Positions 8,333-17,663 of a stretch of DNA of 64,000 nucleotides are shown here, piece by piece. The DNA is from MPNP01 sp965221445 (lineage in GTDB: Bacteria; Pseudomonadota; Alphaproteobacteria; Rhodobacterales; Rhodobacteraceae). A program made the position numbers and the translations under genes. The notes below the pieces were generated by a model. The model was not told the origin of the DNA. It ran no database searches and was given only the letters and a program-made list of their open reading frames with translations. The first letter of the stretch is position 1; each line of letters begins with the position of its first letter. The stretch spans positions 682,001 through 746,000 of the forward strand of contig CBDCSF010000013.1 in the NCBI GenBank assembly GCA_965221445.1, in the 5' to 3' direction.

Positions 8333-9049
8333 TTATTGTGATAAACAACACACGGTTGAATTAACCAGATCCCTTAAACAACCCATATCCTGCTCATTCA
8401 ATCTACCTTTTGCCCAAGGTCTAAATCGGGCCCTGAAACTCTCAAGTAAAGAAATAAGTGATTCTCCACTGGATGATGATATTGGTGCCGAATACCCAAA
8501 TTTTTTGGCAAGAGAAACAAATTCGTCTATGTCAACAGGTTCTGAAAATTCCGAATTCGGCCAAATGGTAAGTTCGTTCAGGGACAACCCCCTCCAATCA
8601 AATTTGTGACCAGGATCGAATTTCCTTCCTACAGCCATATCTGAATGCCCGATGATATTGTGATTGGGAATTTTCCATTTACACATCAATTGCGATAGAA
8701 TTTCCTCCAACGAGTAAATTTGTGGTAGAGGAAACGGATGGTTTCCTTTATTGGCAAGTTCAATGCCAATAGATCTCGAATTAATATCCTCTAACCCCTG
8801 CCATTCTCCTGCACCTGCATGCCAAGCCCTCATTTCTTCCTTGACCAATTGAAAGATTTTGCCTTTTTCAGAAATCAAATAATGGCATGAAACTTCGTGC
8901 ATGGGGGAGCACAATCTCTCGATGGCCAACTCACATGTGGCCATTGCAGTATAATGAATTACTATAAAACGAGGCTTGAGATTATTTCTTCTGGTACTGT
9001 AATTTGGAGAGGGTCGCCAAACTGGTTTGTAATCTATCGAACCGCTCAT
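8333..9049 (-). CDS. N-acetylmuramoyl-L-alanine amidase (AmpD/Amidase_2)
   Basis: A 238-residue zinc amidase. Zinc-ligand motifs are FIVIHYTAMATCELAIERLC (first His), later GHSDMAVGRKFDPGHKFDW (second His and catalytic region), with the substrate segment EVSCHYLISEKGKIFQLV and RAWHAGAGEWQG between, all standard for AmpD/AmiD. It cleaves the amide between MurNAc or anhydroMurNAc and L-Ala for wall recycling. No clear signal peptide, so AmpD-like cytoplasmic recycling is more likely than AmiD. Its start overlaps the stop of the upstream lipoprotein gene by 4 bp, so the two are co-translated. Confidence 0.88.
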   Translation of the reverse strand: MSGSIDYKPVWRPSPNYSTRRNNLKPRFIVIHYTAMATCELAIERLCSPMHEVSCHYLISEKGKIFQLVKEEMRAWHAGAGEWQGLEDINSRSIGIELANKGNHPFPLPQIYSLEEILSQLMCKWKIPNHNIIGHSDMAVGRKFDPGHKFDWRGLSLNELTIWPNSEFSEPVDIDEFVSLAKKFGYSAPISSSSGESLISLLESFRARFRPWAKGRLNEQDMGCLRDLVNSTVCCLSQ

Positions 9050-9933
9050 TGAAGAATGAGGCGATATTTTTCTGGATTCCAGGAACAGGCAAAACCATCA
9101 CCATCGGGATCCAAATTCAAATCATCTTCATCAGGTCCACCGGCATCAAGAAATGCTTGCTGTGCTGCCTCACTGTCAGGATATAAATCACACCTTTCCA
9201 AATAACTTTCCCGATTGAAAAACAGGGTGTTTCTTCGGAACAAAACAGTACCAGGAGTATGTTTGGTACTCAAGGCGAAGGAAACTACATCCGACTGACC
9301 TTCTTTATCCGGATGATCAATCGGGTCATATATAACCAGCTTTTCCTCGTTTTCCTTAATCCTCTGAATGTCGGATTCTATCGACTCTCTCTGGACTACA
9401 GCAGCAAAATCCTGTTCATCAGAAACAACTCGGCCATACTCATCAAATTCCCTTGGTTTTGGGGTAAGCACAACTTCGACAGTACCAGTAGATGCTTCAT
9501 CACTTTGTTCTACAGCGGTTTCCTGTTCACTGATTTCCTCCTCGCTTACAGCCAACCCATCTTGTACTTCTACTTCTGGAGCCGTTTCTGAAGCTATCAG
9601 ATCATCTTCTGATGTGGATTCTTCATCGGTTGTAGCAATATTTTCTTCAACTGAGTCAGACCCCGTTATTAATTCAGATTCATCACCTTCCACCTGATCC
9701 TGTGGGTTGGTTGCTGTATCTGCTTCTTGTTCTCCGGGATTCAGAATTTCTGCTATCTCATTGACAATTTTCTGAGAAATTTCTTCTGAAACTCCATCTT
9801 CATTTAACTCCTTTGTTGGGAGTGATGGTACTGGTTCAACTGGTGGTTCCTCTTGCGGAAGTTCTTCCGTACAGGAAATCAATATGAAGGTTAAAGAAAA
9901 AATGCCCAAAAACCTTGTGGCAAAACCATTCAT
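9046..9933 (-). CDS. Lipoprotein with acidic linker and Excalibur-like domain
   Basis: From ATG 9933 the protein is about 295 residues: signal sequence with lipobox (GIFSLTFILISC, Cys about residue 21), then a long low-complexity stretch rich in Glu, Ser, Thr and Pro, and a C-terminal domain with NLDPDGDGFACSWNPEKYR. The DxDxDGxxC motif is that of Excalibur extracellular calcium-binding domains. A longer frame from 10008 exists but would hide the signal peptide and overlap gatA. It probably sits in the outer membrane or periplasm; the acidic linker looks like a spacer. The partner gene is a wall amidase. Confidence 0.75.
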   Translation of the reverse strand: MNGFATRFLGIFSLTFILISCTEELPQEEPPVEPVPSLPTKELNEDGVSEEISQKIVNEIAEILNPGEQEADTATNPQDQVEGDESELITGSDSVEENIATTDEESTSEDDLIASETAPEVEVQDGLAVSEEEISEQETAVEQSDEASTGTVEVVLTPKPREFDEYGRVVSDEQDFAAVVQRESIESDIQRIKENEEKLVIYDPIDHPDKEGQSDVVSFALSTKHTPGTVLFRRNTLFFNRESYLERCDLYPDSEAAQQAFLDAGGPDEDDLNLDPDGDGFACSWNPEKYRLILQ

Positions 9934-9946
9934 GCGTTGATCCTCC

Positions 9947-11434
9947 TCATTTCCACCATCTTTTAGGTTTAAAGTTAAATTGAACATTACTTTCAATTGA
10001 TTGGGCAAGGTTTAAGAGATCCCCCTCACCCCAAGGTTTACCAATTAACTGCAATCCAAGTGGAAGTCCCATTGAATCCAATCGCACCGGGATCGAAATA
10101 CCAGGAAGACCAGCTAAATTAACTGTTACTGTGAACACATCATTTAGGTACATTTTGATGGGATCATCGTCACTGATTTCGCCAAGTGCAAAGGCAGAGC
10201 TAGGTGTTGTTGGAGTAAGTATTGCATCCACCCCAGAATTAAACACTTTCTCAAAATCGTTTTTGATTAAAGTCCTAGTTTTTTGAGCTCTTAGATAATA
10301 TGCCTCATAAAATCCCTGGGAAAGTACATAGGTCCCTATCATTACCCGCCTTTTTACTTCAGGTCCAAATCCTTCACCCCTGGTCCTCTTGTACATGTCA
10401 ACAATATTGGTATTGGAATCCATTGAAGCCCTGTAGCCATATCTGACTCCATCATACCTGGCAAGATTTGAGGATGCTTCTGCTGGTGCAATTACATAAT
10501 AGGTAGGTAAAGCGTATTTTGTATGGGGTAATGAAATATCAACAATTGTTGCACCCGCATCCTTAAGAATTGCTTTCCCTTCTTCCCAAATTGCTTCAAT
10601 TTCTTCAGGCATTCCTTCCAACCGATATTCTTTTGGAATACCGATTTTCTTCCCACGAATATCACCTGTAAGAAAACTGCTGTATTGGGGTACAGCCCCA
10701 TCATAACTGGTTGAATCCTTTGGATCATATCCGGCAATTACTTCCAGAATCATGGCGATATCTTCAACAGATCGTGCAAATGGACCAGCTTGGTCAAGCG
10801 ATGAAGCAAAGGCGACAATGCCCCATCTGGAACATCTTCCGTACGTTGGCTTCAAACCAACAATTCCAGTAAAGGCAGCAGGTTGTCTTATTGAACCACC
10901 AGTATCAGTTCCCAATGCACCGAGACATAAGTCCGCAGCCACGGCTGCCGCAGAACCACCTGATGATCCTCCTGCCGTTAAAGGTTTTTCAGAGTCATTT
11001 TTTTGCCAGGGGCTGGTTACAGGGTTATAAACGGTATGTTCCGTAGAAGAACCCATGGCAAATTCATCCATATTGAGCTTGCCAAGGAAAACGGAACCCG
11101 CATCCTTTAGTTTCTGTGTAACTGTAGATTCGTACTCCGGCTTGAATCCCTCCAGAATTTTTGATGCTGCTTGGGTCGGTGTGTTCTGAACACAAAAAAG
11201 GTCTTTTATACCAATTGGAATACCACAAAGAGGTGAATTTCTACCTTTGGAGATAATTTCATCAGCCACTTTGGCCTGCTCTATAACAAGATTTGGGTCA
11301 AACCAACTGAAGGCATTCAACTCCCTGGCTTCTTCTATTTCATTCAGGCAGGATTGAGATAATTCAACCGACGTAATTTCACCCTTGTTTAATAGCGTGC
11401 TTGCCTCGGAAATTGTCAGGGCAGACAGTCTCAT
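9947..11434 (-). CDS. gatA: Glutamyl-tRNA(Gln) amidotransferase subunit A
   Basis: A 495-residue amidase-signature enzyme. The Ser-cisSer-Lys triad is visible: Lys in GIPIGIKDLF (about residue 78), cis-Ser in GGSSGGSAAAVAA and nucleophile Ser in GTDTGGSIRQPA. GatA releases ammonia from glutamine, and the GatCAB complex uses it to convert Glu-tRNA(Gln) to Gln-tRNA(Gln) (or Asp-tRNA(Asn)). It directly follows gatC with one base between stop and start, indicating co-translation. gatB is not in the window, which is common in Alphaproteobacteria. Confidence 0.97.
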   Translation of the reverse strand: MRLSALTISEASTLLNKGEITSVELSQSCLNEIEEARELNAFSWFDPNLVIEQAKVADEIISKGRNSPLCGIPIGIKDLFCVQNTPTQAASKILEGFKPEYESTVTQKLKDAGSVFLGKLNMDEFAMGSSTEHTVYNPVTSPWQKNDSEKPLTAGGSSGGSAAAVAADLCLGALGTDTGGSIRQPAAFTGIVGLKPTYGRCSRWGIVAFASSLDQAGPFARSVEDIAMILEVIAGYDPKDSTSYDGAVPQYSSFLTGDIRGKKIGIPKEYRLEGMPEEIEAIWEEGKAILKDAGATIVDISLPHTKYALPTYYVIAPAEASSNLARYDGVRYGYRASMDSNTNIVDMYKRTRGEGFGPEVKRRVMIGTYVLSQGFYEAYYLRAQKTRTLIKNDFEKVFNSGVDAILTPTTPSSAFALGEISDDDPIKMYLNDVFTVTVNLAGLPGISIPVRLDSMGLPLGLQLIGKPWGEGDLLNLAQSIESNVQFNFKPKRWWK

Positions 11435-11722
11435 TTATTCAACCACCTTGGGGACAGAAAAAAATCCCTGCTCAGGTAAGGGTGCATTCGATAAAACCTG
11501 ATTTTTGTCTCCCCCAGTTGAAACGATATCACTCCGGAGTTTGAGTTTCATGGGAGTAACTGATGTCATTGGTTCAACACCATCAATGTCGACTTCCTTA
11601 AGTTGTTCCATAAATTCCAATATTACGGAAAGTTCCCTTGCTATATCCGGAAGTTCGTCCTCTTCTACGTGAATTCGGGCCAAGTGAGCAACCTTCCTGG
11701 CCTCATCTAAACTCAGTCCCAT
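11435..11722 (-). CDS. gatC: Glutamyl-tRNA(Gln) amidotransferase subunit C
   Basis: A 95-residue protein with the GatC pattern: EARKVAHLARIHVEEDELPD, then a long helix ILEFMEQLKEVD, and GVEPMTSVTPMKLKLRSDIV before the C-terminal tail that wraps the GatA-GatB interface. GatC stabilises the GatCAB complex. It is immediately upstream of gatA, and a 5-bp gap separates it from the ceramidase-like gene. Confidence 0.95.
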   Translation of the reverse strand: MGLSLDEARKVAHLARIHVEEDELPDIARELSVILEFMEQLKEVDIDGVEPMTSVTPMKLKLRSDIVSTGGDKNQVLSNAPLPEQGFFSVPKVVE

Positions 11723-11727
11723 AATTT

Positions 11728-12408
11728 CTACTCGTCCAATTCGTTCACTTTTTTATCAAGAAGTATCTGATTATTGATAATCAGTATCATCCAGGAAAGC
11801 ATCAATGCATTCAAAACATGCCATAACCAATGTGTACCCAATGGATTAGATTCACAATAGGGTAAATCAATAATTCTGAACCCAATTGAGATAGATAGGA
11901 TTACAGCGCCGATTAACAACTTTATACCCAAATCTTTGTTTGATTTAAGTAACCAGAAACCATAAATAAATATTATTGAAGCTATACTGGCATAAGTAGA
12001 AGAGCTACCTATAAAGGGAAATAGGTACTCAATCGCCATTCCCAATGGGACCAGGAGTAAAAAGACACCTACGGTTAAAAGGACCGAATATACCGACTTC
12101 AGATACAGGAAATACTTATTTGCACCGTAAATATAGATTACGACAAAAACGGCAATGAAGAAAACATCAGCAATCGCACCCCAAACCGTAGCAAAAGTAT
12201 GTAACAATCCCGATCCAATACCTATCAGCGCCAAAACTATTGTCAGGATAATGGCAATAACTGGAGGGTTTCTGCCCTTTATAAAATACCAAACCAGAAA
12301 AGCAGCGAAGATAAAGGCAAGATTGGTTAGGGCATTCAAGGGTTCATTCATCAAGCCAGGTGCGATTCTTTCACAATAACCATCAACAAAGGTGTTTAAA
12401 CTGTCCAT
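11728..12408 (-). CDS. Ceramidase-like seven-helix membrane protein
   Basis: A 226-residue integral membrane protein with seven hydrophobic helices. It has the alkaline ceramidase/CREST pattern: an early acidic-Cys segment (VDGYCERIAPGLMNEPLNAL), GIGSGLLHTFATVWGAIADV with a zinc-type His, and late GTHWLWHVLNALML with two further His. These His and Asp/Glu residues form a metal site in eukaryotic ceramidases. Bacterial members are annotated as ceramidase-domain proteins, with substrate unproven. It sits upstream of gatC with tight spacing, probably a passive operon association. Confidence 0.7.
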   Translation of the reverse strand: MDSLNTFVDGYCERIAPGLMNEPLNALTNLAFIFAAFLVWYFIKGRNPPVIAIILTIVLALIGIGSGLLHTFATVWGAIADVFFIAVFVVIYIYGANKYFLYLKSVYSVLLTVGVFLLLVPLGMAIEYLFPFIGSSSTYASIASIIFIYGFWLLKSNKDLGIKLLIGAVILSISIGFRIIDLPYCESNPLGTHWLWHVLNALMLSWMILIINNQILLDKKVNELDE

Positions 12409-12441
12409 AATTCTCCAACCTGCTCCTTTTATCTTGCTTGA

Positions 12442-12900
12442 TCATTTATCCCGCTTGTCCGAAAAGAATTTTCTTAGTAGTTCTCTACTTTCGGTGGCCA
12501 TCAAACCGCCATAGATTTCAGGCTTGTGATGTGTCTGGGGTAGGGAAAATATTCTGGCACCATTTTCCACACCACCGGATTTTTTGTCAAATGCACCAAA
12601 ATACAGTTTTGAAATCCTTGCTAAGGCAATCGCACTGGCACACATTGAACAGGGTTCCAAGGTAACATAGATTGAACAGCCAACCAATTTATCTGTACCC
12701 AATATATTACCTGCTTGTCTGATTGCCAGAATCTCTGCATGTGCTGTAGGGTCGTTTAATTCCCTTACCTTGTTATATGTTTTGGCCAAAACCTGCCTTT
12801 CATTGGTTATAATTACTGCACCTACAGGAACCTCACCATGGCGAAAGGCCAACTCGGCAGCTTCCAATGCTTCCTTCATGTAAGATTGAAACAATTGCAA
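12442..12900 (-). CDS. tadA: tRNA-specific adenosine deaminase
   Basis: A 152-residue cytidine-deaminase-fold enzyme with zinc motifs HAE (PTAHAEILAIRQ, about residue 53) and PCxxC (LEPCSMCASAIALARI, about residue 83). TadA converts A34 of tRNA-Arg(ACG) to inosine, an essential wobble modification. Length and spacing of motifs fit TadA rather than guanine deaminase. It is divergent from rluB, with a 70-bp shared promoter region. Confidence 0.95.
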   Translation of the reverse strand: MQLFQSYMKEALEAAELAFRHGEVPVGAVIITNERQVLAKTYNKVRELNDPTAHAEILAIRQAGNILGTDKLVGCSIYVTLEPCSMCASAIALARISKLYFGAFDKKSGGVENGARIFSLPQTHHKPEIYGGLMATESRELLRKFFSDKRDK

Positions 12901-12970
12901 AACTCCTAATCTATACTGATATTGGAATAGGAAAGGATTATACCTTTTCCAAGCTTAAAGGAATATATCA

Positions 12971-13783
12971 ATGCGAATTGCCAAATATTTGGCAGGGGCA
13001 GGAATTGCATCCCGTCGAGAAAGTGAAAAATTAATCCTTGAGGGAAGGGTTAAGTTGAATGGGAAAGTAGTCTCAAATCTTGCCCTGCAAATATCTCCCG
13101 GAGACCATGTAGTGTTTGATAACAGACTGGTACCCAAAATTCAGAGGCCCAGAATTTGGAAATATTATAAACCCAATGGAGTAATTACCTCCACAAAGGA
13201 TGAAAAAAATCGCCCTACGGTATTTGCCAACCTACCCCCGAATTTGCCTAAGGTAATCTCCGTTGGAAGACTAGACATTAATTCCGAGGGATTACTACTC
13301 CTTACAAACAATGGTGATTTGAAAAGATTTCTTGAACTTCCTTCCAATGGTTTTGAAAGAACCTACCGCGTTAGAGTTCTTGGCAGACCAACCGAGCAAA
13401 GATTGAAGCCACTTGTACAAGGAGTTTCTATTGGCAAGGATAAATTTGCCCCGATGACCATATCCATTGACTCGATCAATAAAGCCAATTCCTGGTTGAC
13501 TATTACCCTTAAGGAGGGAAAAAATAGGGAAATCCGACGAACTTTGAAGTACGTAGGTCTGGAGGTTAACCGGTTACTTCGAATCTCCTACGGACCAATA
13601 AGTCTGACCCCGCTAAGAAAAAACGAAGTTCAGGAAATAAACTTCAAATCCTTAGCCGAAGATTTACTGCGACTTGGCTTTAACGAGTCTGACTTCCCGT
13701 TTGAGATACCAACCAAAACGCACAAACCAAAATTACCCAAAAATCCAGTGCTTAAAACGAGAAAAAAACCGAAAAGAAAATAA
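12971..13783 (+). CDS. rluB: 23S rRNA pseudouridine synthase (RsuA/RluB family)
   Basis: A 270-residue enzyme. An S4 RNA-binding domain at the N-terminus (MRIAKYLAGAGIASRRESEK) is followed by the synthase domain with catalytic motif GRLDINSEGLLLLTNNGDL (Asp about residue 99) and KEGKNREIRRTL. A lysine-rich C-terminal tail resembles the extensions of alphaproteobacterial RluB-like enzymes. RluB makes pseudouridine 2605 in 23S rRNA; rsuA or rluE specificity cannot be excluded by eye. Confidence 0.85.
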   Translation: MRIAKYLAGAGIASRRESEKLILEGRVKLNGKVVSNLALQISPGDHVVFDNRLVPKIQRPRIWKYYKPNGVITSTKDEKNRPTVFANLPPNLPKVISVGRLDINSEGLLLLTNNGDLKRFLELPSNGFERTYRVRVLGRPTEQRLKPLVQGVSIGKDKFAPMTISIDSINKANSWLTITLKEGKNREIRRTLKYVGLEVNRLLRISYGPISLTPLRKNEVQEINFKSLAEDLLRLGFNESDFPFEIPTKTHKPKLPKNPVLKTRKKPKRK

Positions 13784-13813
13784 TTTTCAACTAAAGTTAT
13801 ACCCATAAATTCA

Positions 13814-15007
13814 TCAGGTAACCAATTGTTTGGATTGATATCGGTTAAGTTTCCACGGTTTGTATTCAAGGGCCATTTCCAAAACCTCTACAGCTCTCTT
13901 TATGTCCACTCCATTGTTATAAAGTGGCGCAATTCCGAATCGTAAATAATCAGGCTCCCGGAAATCACAAATTACCGAATTTTCAATCAGAAAACTGACT
14001 ATTGAATAACCCTCAGGATGTTTCAAAGCCACATGGCTTCCTCTTTCATCTGGATTTTCGGGTGACATCACTTTGAATTCCGTGCAGTTTGATTTAATCC
14101 CCTCAATAAATAACTCAGACAATTCCTTGGACCTGACATACACTTGTTCAACCGAAATATCGTCCCAAATACCCAGAGCAAAATTCAATACTGAAAGCCC
14201 CACAACTGGAGGAGTACCTACTATCAGTCTGTGAATGTTCGGGGCGGGATTATAGTCTAGAGAAAAATGAAAGGGATGAGCGTGTCCAAGCCAACCTGTA
14301 ATCGGGGGTTGTACTTGGGATATAAGGGGTGGTGAAACGTAAATAAAAGCTGGTGCTCCAGGGCCACCATTTAAATATTTGTAAGTACAACCGACAGCAA
14401 AATCAGCACCAATGTCCTGAATATTAACAGGGACTGCACCTACTGAATGGGCAAGGTCCCAGATTGTGATTATACCCCGAGATTTTGCCGCTTCGGTTAG
14501 TTCTGCCATATCAAGACGGGCACCAGTCTTGTAATCAACCTCTGTGAGAAGCAATACGGCTATCTTGTCATTCAATTCCTCCGGTATATTCTGAGTTTCT
14601 ACCACCTTAACTTCATAATCCTGGCTCAGGAAGGATGCCAATCCTTGAGCTATGTAGACATCCGATGGGAAGTTACTCTTATCTGTCAGGATAATTTTCC
14701 GACGAGGATTCAGCTTTAATGCTGCCCCCAAAGCCTGAAATATTTTTATGGATAAGGTATCTCCCATAACAGTGGTACCTTCAGGAGCTCCAATGAGTCC
14801 ACCAATTTTATTTCCTATTGTGGTGGATAATTCCATCCAACCAGCATTGTTCCATCCGCCAATGATCATTTCTCCCCATTCGGCAGTAAGTTGGGAGGTG
14901 AGATTTACTGGAAGTTTCTTGGGTAACGGACCAAGGGAATTCCCACAAAGGTAGGTTAAATTCTCTGGAAGATGAAAAAAATCTTTACTGCTTTGAAAAT
15001 CAACCAT
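13814..15007 (-). CDS. kynU: Kynureninase
   Basis: A 397-residue PLP enzyme of aminotransferase fold type I. Family markers are the N-terminal YLCGNSLGPLPKKL, the cofactor-contact region EVDYKTGARLDM and IWDLAHSVGAVPV, and the Schiff-base lysine in GCTYKYLNGGPGAPAF. It cleaves kynurenine to anthranilate and alanine (or 3-hydroxykynurenine to 3-hydroxyanthranilate) in tryptophan degradation. No other kyn gene is close by, so it stands alone between rluB and tRNA-Phe. Confidence 0.92.
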   Translation of the reverse strand: MVDFQSSKDFFHLPENLTYLCGNSLGPLPKKLPVNLTSQLTAEWGEMIIGGWNNAGWMELSTTIGNKIGGLIGAPEGTTVMGDTLSIKIFQALGAALKLNPRRKIILTDKSNFPSDVYIAQGLASFLSQDYEVKVVETQNIPEELNDKIAVLLLTEVDYKTGARLDMAELTEAAKSRGIITIWDLAHSVGAVPVNIQDIGADFAVGCTYKYLNGGPGAPAFIYVSPPLISQVQPPITGWLGHAHPFHFSLDYNPAPNIHRLIVGTPPVVGLSVLNFALGIWDDISVEQVYVRSKELSELFIEGIKSNCTEFKVMSPENPDERGSHVALKHPEGYSIVSFLIENSVICDFREPDYLRFGIAPLYNNGVDIKRAVEVLEMALEYKPWKLNRYQSKQLVT

Positions 15008-15042
15008 ACTGGAAAACTAACGGGTCAGAAATGGGAAATGGA

Positions 15043-15117
15043 TGGTGCCTAGGGGCGGAATCGAACCACCGACACGAGGATTTTCAGTCCACTGCTCTAC
15101 CCCTGAGCTACCTAGGC
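15043..15117 (-). tRNA. tRNA-Phe (GAA)
   Basis: The minus strand folds into a cloverleaf: acceptor GCCTAGG pairs with CCTAGGC, D-arm TAGCTCAGGGGTAGAGC, anticodon loop CTGAAAA giving GAA, T-arm with GGTTCGATTC, and an encoded 3' CCA. Confidence 0.96.
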
Positions 15118-15184
15118 ATCCTACAAATCAGATCTTGTAAACTAATAACGCGATATTGTCCATAGAGGAGCAACCAAATTTTGG

Positions 15185-15361
15185 CTACCTATCTGAAGGT
15201 GAGGGTACATTTATTGCTTCATTCTCACTTTCCAAGTCTTTATCTGTTGATAAAACATATTTTCCATCTAGCCAATTACCAAGATCTATGTCTGCGCATC
15301 TTTTGGAACAAAAAGGTTGGTATTCAGGGATGGATTGCTTTTGACAAATGGGGCAGTTCAT
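15185..15361 (-). CDS. yacG: DNA gyrase inhibitor YacG, zinc-ribbon protein
   Basis: A 58-residue protein with four zinc-binding cysteines: MNCPICQKQ and FCSKRCADIDLGNWL, which is the YacG signature. YacG binds GyrB and inhibits gyrase in E. coli. Its start overlaps the stop of the RNase E/G gene by 4 bp (ATGA), so it is the last gene of the infA-maf-rng-yacG operon, an arrangement usual in Alphaproteobacteria. Confidence 0.93.
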   Translation of the reverse strand: MNCPICQKQSIPEYQPFCSKRCADIDLGNWLDGKYVLSTDKDLESENEAINVPSPSDR

Positions 15362-16419
15362 AATTCCAATATCTCATTAACCGGGATTCGATCCCTTTTT
15401 CTTTGTAGTTCGTAATTACCTGACTTGGTCCAGCCTATCAATTTGGTAGGAACGTAATCCCTTTTAAACTCTTGAGCCAAGGATTTTTCTACTTCACACT
15501 TGTCCGACTGGTTCAAGGAGGGGAAGTCAATTATAACTTTACCCCCAAAACCACGAATTCTCAACTCTCTTGGAATAACCTTAGCTGCAACTAAGGATAC
15601 CCTTTTGCTGGGGACCTTGGATTTTGTACCCCCGCTGTTGACATCAATTACGATCATTGCATGAGTCTTTTCGATATAAAGAGAGGCATTATTCTCAAGT
15701 TGGACTTTTTCTCGGACACTATCAATTATCAGGTCCCATAAGCCATACTTATCAATCTCATCCCCAATATCCTGAATATTGAATTTATCATCAGGCAGCC
15801 AGTCTCTTTCAGCTCTTTCATGAATTGATGGCCCCCTAAATACAAGAGTGGGTTTGTCTGGTTTACCAAAATGTGCTGTATTCCTGTAGGTGGTCAATAA
15901 ATTCTCAATCTCAGTCTTGATTTGGTGATCGCGCTCCTTCTGGTAGAAAGTTCGAACAATCAATCCTATATTTTCTTTTTCCAAAATGTCTTTTGTGACA
16001 ATTGCCCCAACCTGCGAATATATATCCTTTCTCCTTTTGGGGTCCCCAATAGCTTTCGAAATGTTAACTCCAGGGACACCCGGAGTTAAAATTATACCCC
16101 TCCCCTTTATGGTTATTTTTGATTGAAGTGGAATTTGTTTGTCGGGTTGTGGATAACTGCTAACTTGGACAAGAGTCATATCTCCTTCTCTTAATGGTCG
16201 AGAATTCCTGACAAATCCAATCCTGTTCTCTGGAAGTGAGATAAAATACCCGCCCGAACCTGCCAAAGCCTTTTGAACTTTACCCCAAAAAATGGTTTCA
16301 GGAACAAAAATTTCGTTTTTGGAATCACAAAGAAATAAATCTATCAGTTGACCGTTCCTTACCCAGGCAGATAACATTATGCCCTCCTTATTCCGGGCAT
16401 GGTAAAGATAATCAGCCAT
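15358..16419 (-). CDS. rng: Ribonuclease E/G family endoribonuclease
   Basis: A 353-residue short RNase E/G. The DNase-I-like catalytic subdomain carries the metal-binding aspartates in AMIVIDVNSGGTKSK and GGKVIIDFPSLNQSD. The N-terminal S1-like region is reduced. It is shorter than E. coli RNase G (about 490) and lacks RNase E's scaffold tail, as is common for the maf-linked copy in Alphaproteobacteria. It cleaves single-stranded AU-rich RNA, including rRNA precursors. It overlaps maf and yacG, so the three are co-translated. Confidence 0.85.
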   Translation of the reverse strand: MADYLYHARNKEGIMLSAWVRNGQLIDLFLCDSKNEIFVPETIFWGKVQKALAGSGGYFISLPENRIGFVRNSRPLREGDMTLVQVSSYPQPDKQIPLQSKITIKGRGIILTPGVPGVNISKAIGDPKRRKDIYSQVGAIVTKDILEKENIGLIVRTFYQKERDHQIKTEIENLLTTYRNTAHFGKPDKPTLVFRGPSIHERAERDWLPDDKFNIQDIGDEIDKYGLWDLIIDSVREKVQLENNASLYIEKTHAMIVIDVNSGGTKSKVPSKRVSLVAAKVIPRELRIRGFGGKVIIDFPSLNQSDKCEVEKSLAQEFKRDYVPTKLIGWTKSGNYELQRKRDRIPVNEILEL

Positions 16420-17035
16420 TTTGGGGTTTGGCCTTTAACCCAAAGGCAATCAAAAGGTTTCTTGTTTCGTACAGGGGAAGCCCCACGACATTGGAATAAG
16501 AGCCACGAATCCATGGAATAAATTGCTCCGCGTCCCCCTGAATTCCGTAACCCCCGGCTTTTCCTTGCCACTCACCTGAAGCAATATAATCCTCAATTTC
16601 ATGAGCGGTCAAATTTTTCATCTTGACGACAGTTTCCACTACCTTGTAACTGGACTTGTGAGCATTTCTGACTACAATCCCGGTAATTACCTTATGCCGC
16701 CTTCCTGAAAGCAGTTTAAGAATATCTACAGCATGATTCTTGGAAGCTGGTTTGCCAATAATTCTCCTCCCCACCGAGACAATCGTGTCAGCCGCCAGTA
16801 AAACATCCTTCTCCTCTAGACTAAAGCACCTTGATTTGGCATCTGCCATACGCAGAACAAAATGTCTAGGCAACTCTCCTTGCCGGAATATCTCGTCGAT
16901 ATTCGGACATTTTACCCTATCTGGGGGAAAACCCAACTTGTTTAAAAGCGTTAATCGACGTGGGCTGGCTGAAGCCAGTATTAAACGCTTCTTTCTATTT
17001 GAAACGGTAGTTGATCCTGCCTTTGGTGAGATCAT
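16412..17035 (-). CDS. maf: Maf-like nucleotide pyrophosphatase
   Basis: A 207-residue Maf protein with the family start RLILASASPRRLTLLNKLG, the catalytic KNxxDE-type segment VLLAADTIVSVGRRIIGKP and late QGDAEQFIPWIRGSYSNVVG-type region. Maf proteins hydrolyse canonical or modified NTPs (dTTP/UTP, m7GTP) to limit misincorporation. The stated start overlaps infA by 41 bp; I see no later ATG that keeps the N-terminal motif, so overlap is accepted. It overlaps the RNase E/G gene by 8 bp. Confidence 0.93.
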   Translation of the reverse strand: MISPKAGSTTVSNRKKRLILASASPRRLTLLNKLGFPPDRVKCPNIDEIFRQGELPRHFVLRMADAKSRCFSLEEKDVLLAADTIVSVGRRIIGKPASKNHAVDILKLLSGRRHKVITGIVVRNAHKSSYKVVETVVKMKNLTAHEIEDYIASGEWQGKAGGYGIQGDAEQFIPWIRGSYSNVVGLPLYETRNLLIAFGLKAKPQNG

Positions 17036-17213
17036 AGGGAGTCATCTCGACCTGAACCTTATCACCTGCAAGGACCCTGATCCGGTTTTTTCTCATTTTT
17101 CCAGCTGTATGGGCGATAATCTTGTGCCCATTATCCAATTCTACCCTGAAGGTTGCATTAGGTAATAACTCCGTAACAACCCCTGGAAACTCCAACATTT
17201 CTTCCTTTGGCAT
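16995..17213 (-). CDS. infA: Translation initiation factor IF-1
   Basis: A 72-residue single S1-type OB-fold protein, exactly IF-1 length, starting MPKEEMLEFPGVVTELLPNA and containing IRVLAGDKVQVEMTPYDLTK near the end. It binds the 30S A-site with IF-2 and IF-3. It is the first gene of the infA-maf-rng-yacG group; the promoter should lie in the 450-bp region upstream. Confidence 0.97.
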   Translation of the reverse strand: MPKEEMLEFPGVVTELLPNATFRVELDNGHKIIAHTAGKMRKNRIRVLAGDKVQVEMTPYDLTKGRINYRFK

Positions 17214-17663
17214 TTAACCTCATTTTATTAATCAAAAAATCTCCCTAAATGGAACCATGTGATAATACCGATCTTTGGGTTTGAATCAAGTCAAATTCAG
17301 TTTGCGATTTTGCCTGTCTTGGGTTTTATACCGTTATCTAAACAAACCTTGATTAATTCAGAACAAATCCCAAGATTGTCATGCCTTAAACAACTAAGCC
17401 TATCATATGGTCAGCATCATTCCTGTTTACGGCTTGGTAACTTACTTATCGTGTTAGGCAAAATCGTTTGGCACTCGCTGGATATCTTGCCCACAGATCT
17501 TTCAGAGCTCAGCCAATATTAGCTTCCGTAAACTTAAAATTCATCTTCAGAAGTTCAATTCGATTTTTAAGTTCTCAATTGTCAGGACGTTCACTCATGA
17601 CCGGATCCTTATAGAAAGGATCTGGTAAATCAATTTGAACCCAACAAATATCCTTCCAATTAA
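17214..17663. other. Intergenic upstream of infA, no gene seen
   Basis: About 450 bp separate the phosphatase gene from infA. It should hold the infA promoter. A hairpin GATCCTT/AAGGATC around 17602-17631 lies after the phosphatase stop in minus-strand sense, but without a following T-run. No convincing coding frame or RNA gene is recognised. Confidence 0.4.

Noticed and set aside
17259..17522. Plus-strand frame of 87 codons upstream of infA
   Set aside because: No ribosome site, no family character, and the region is an expected promoter.
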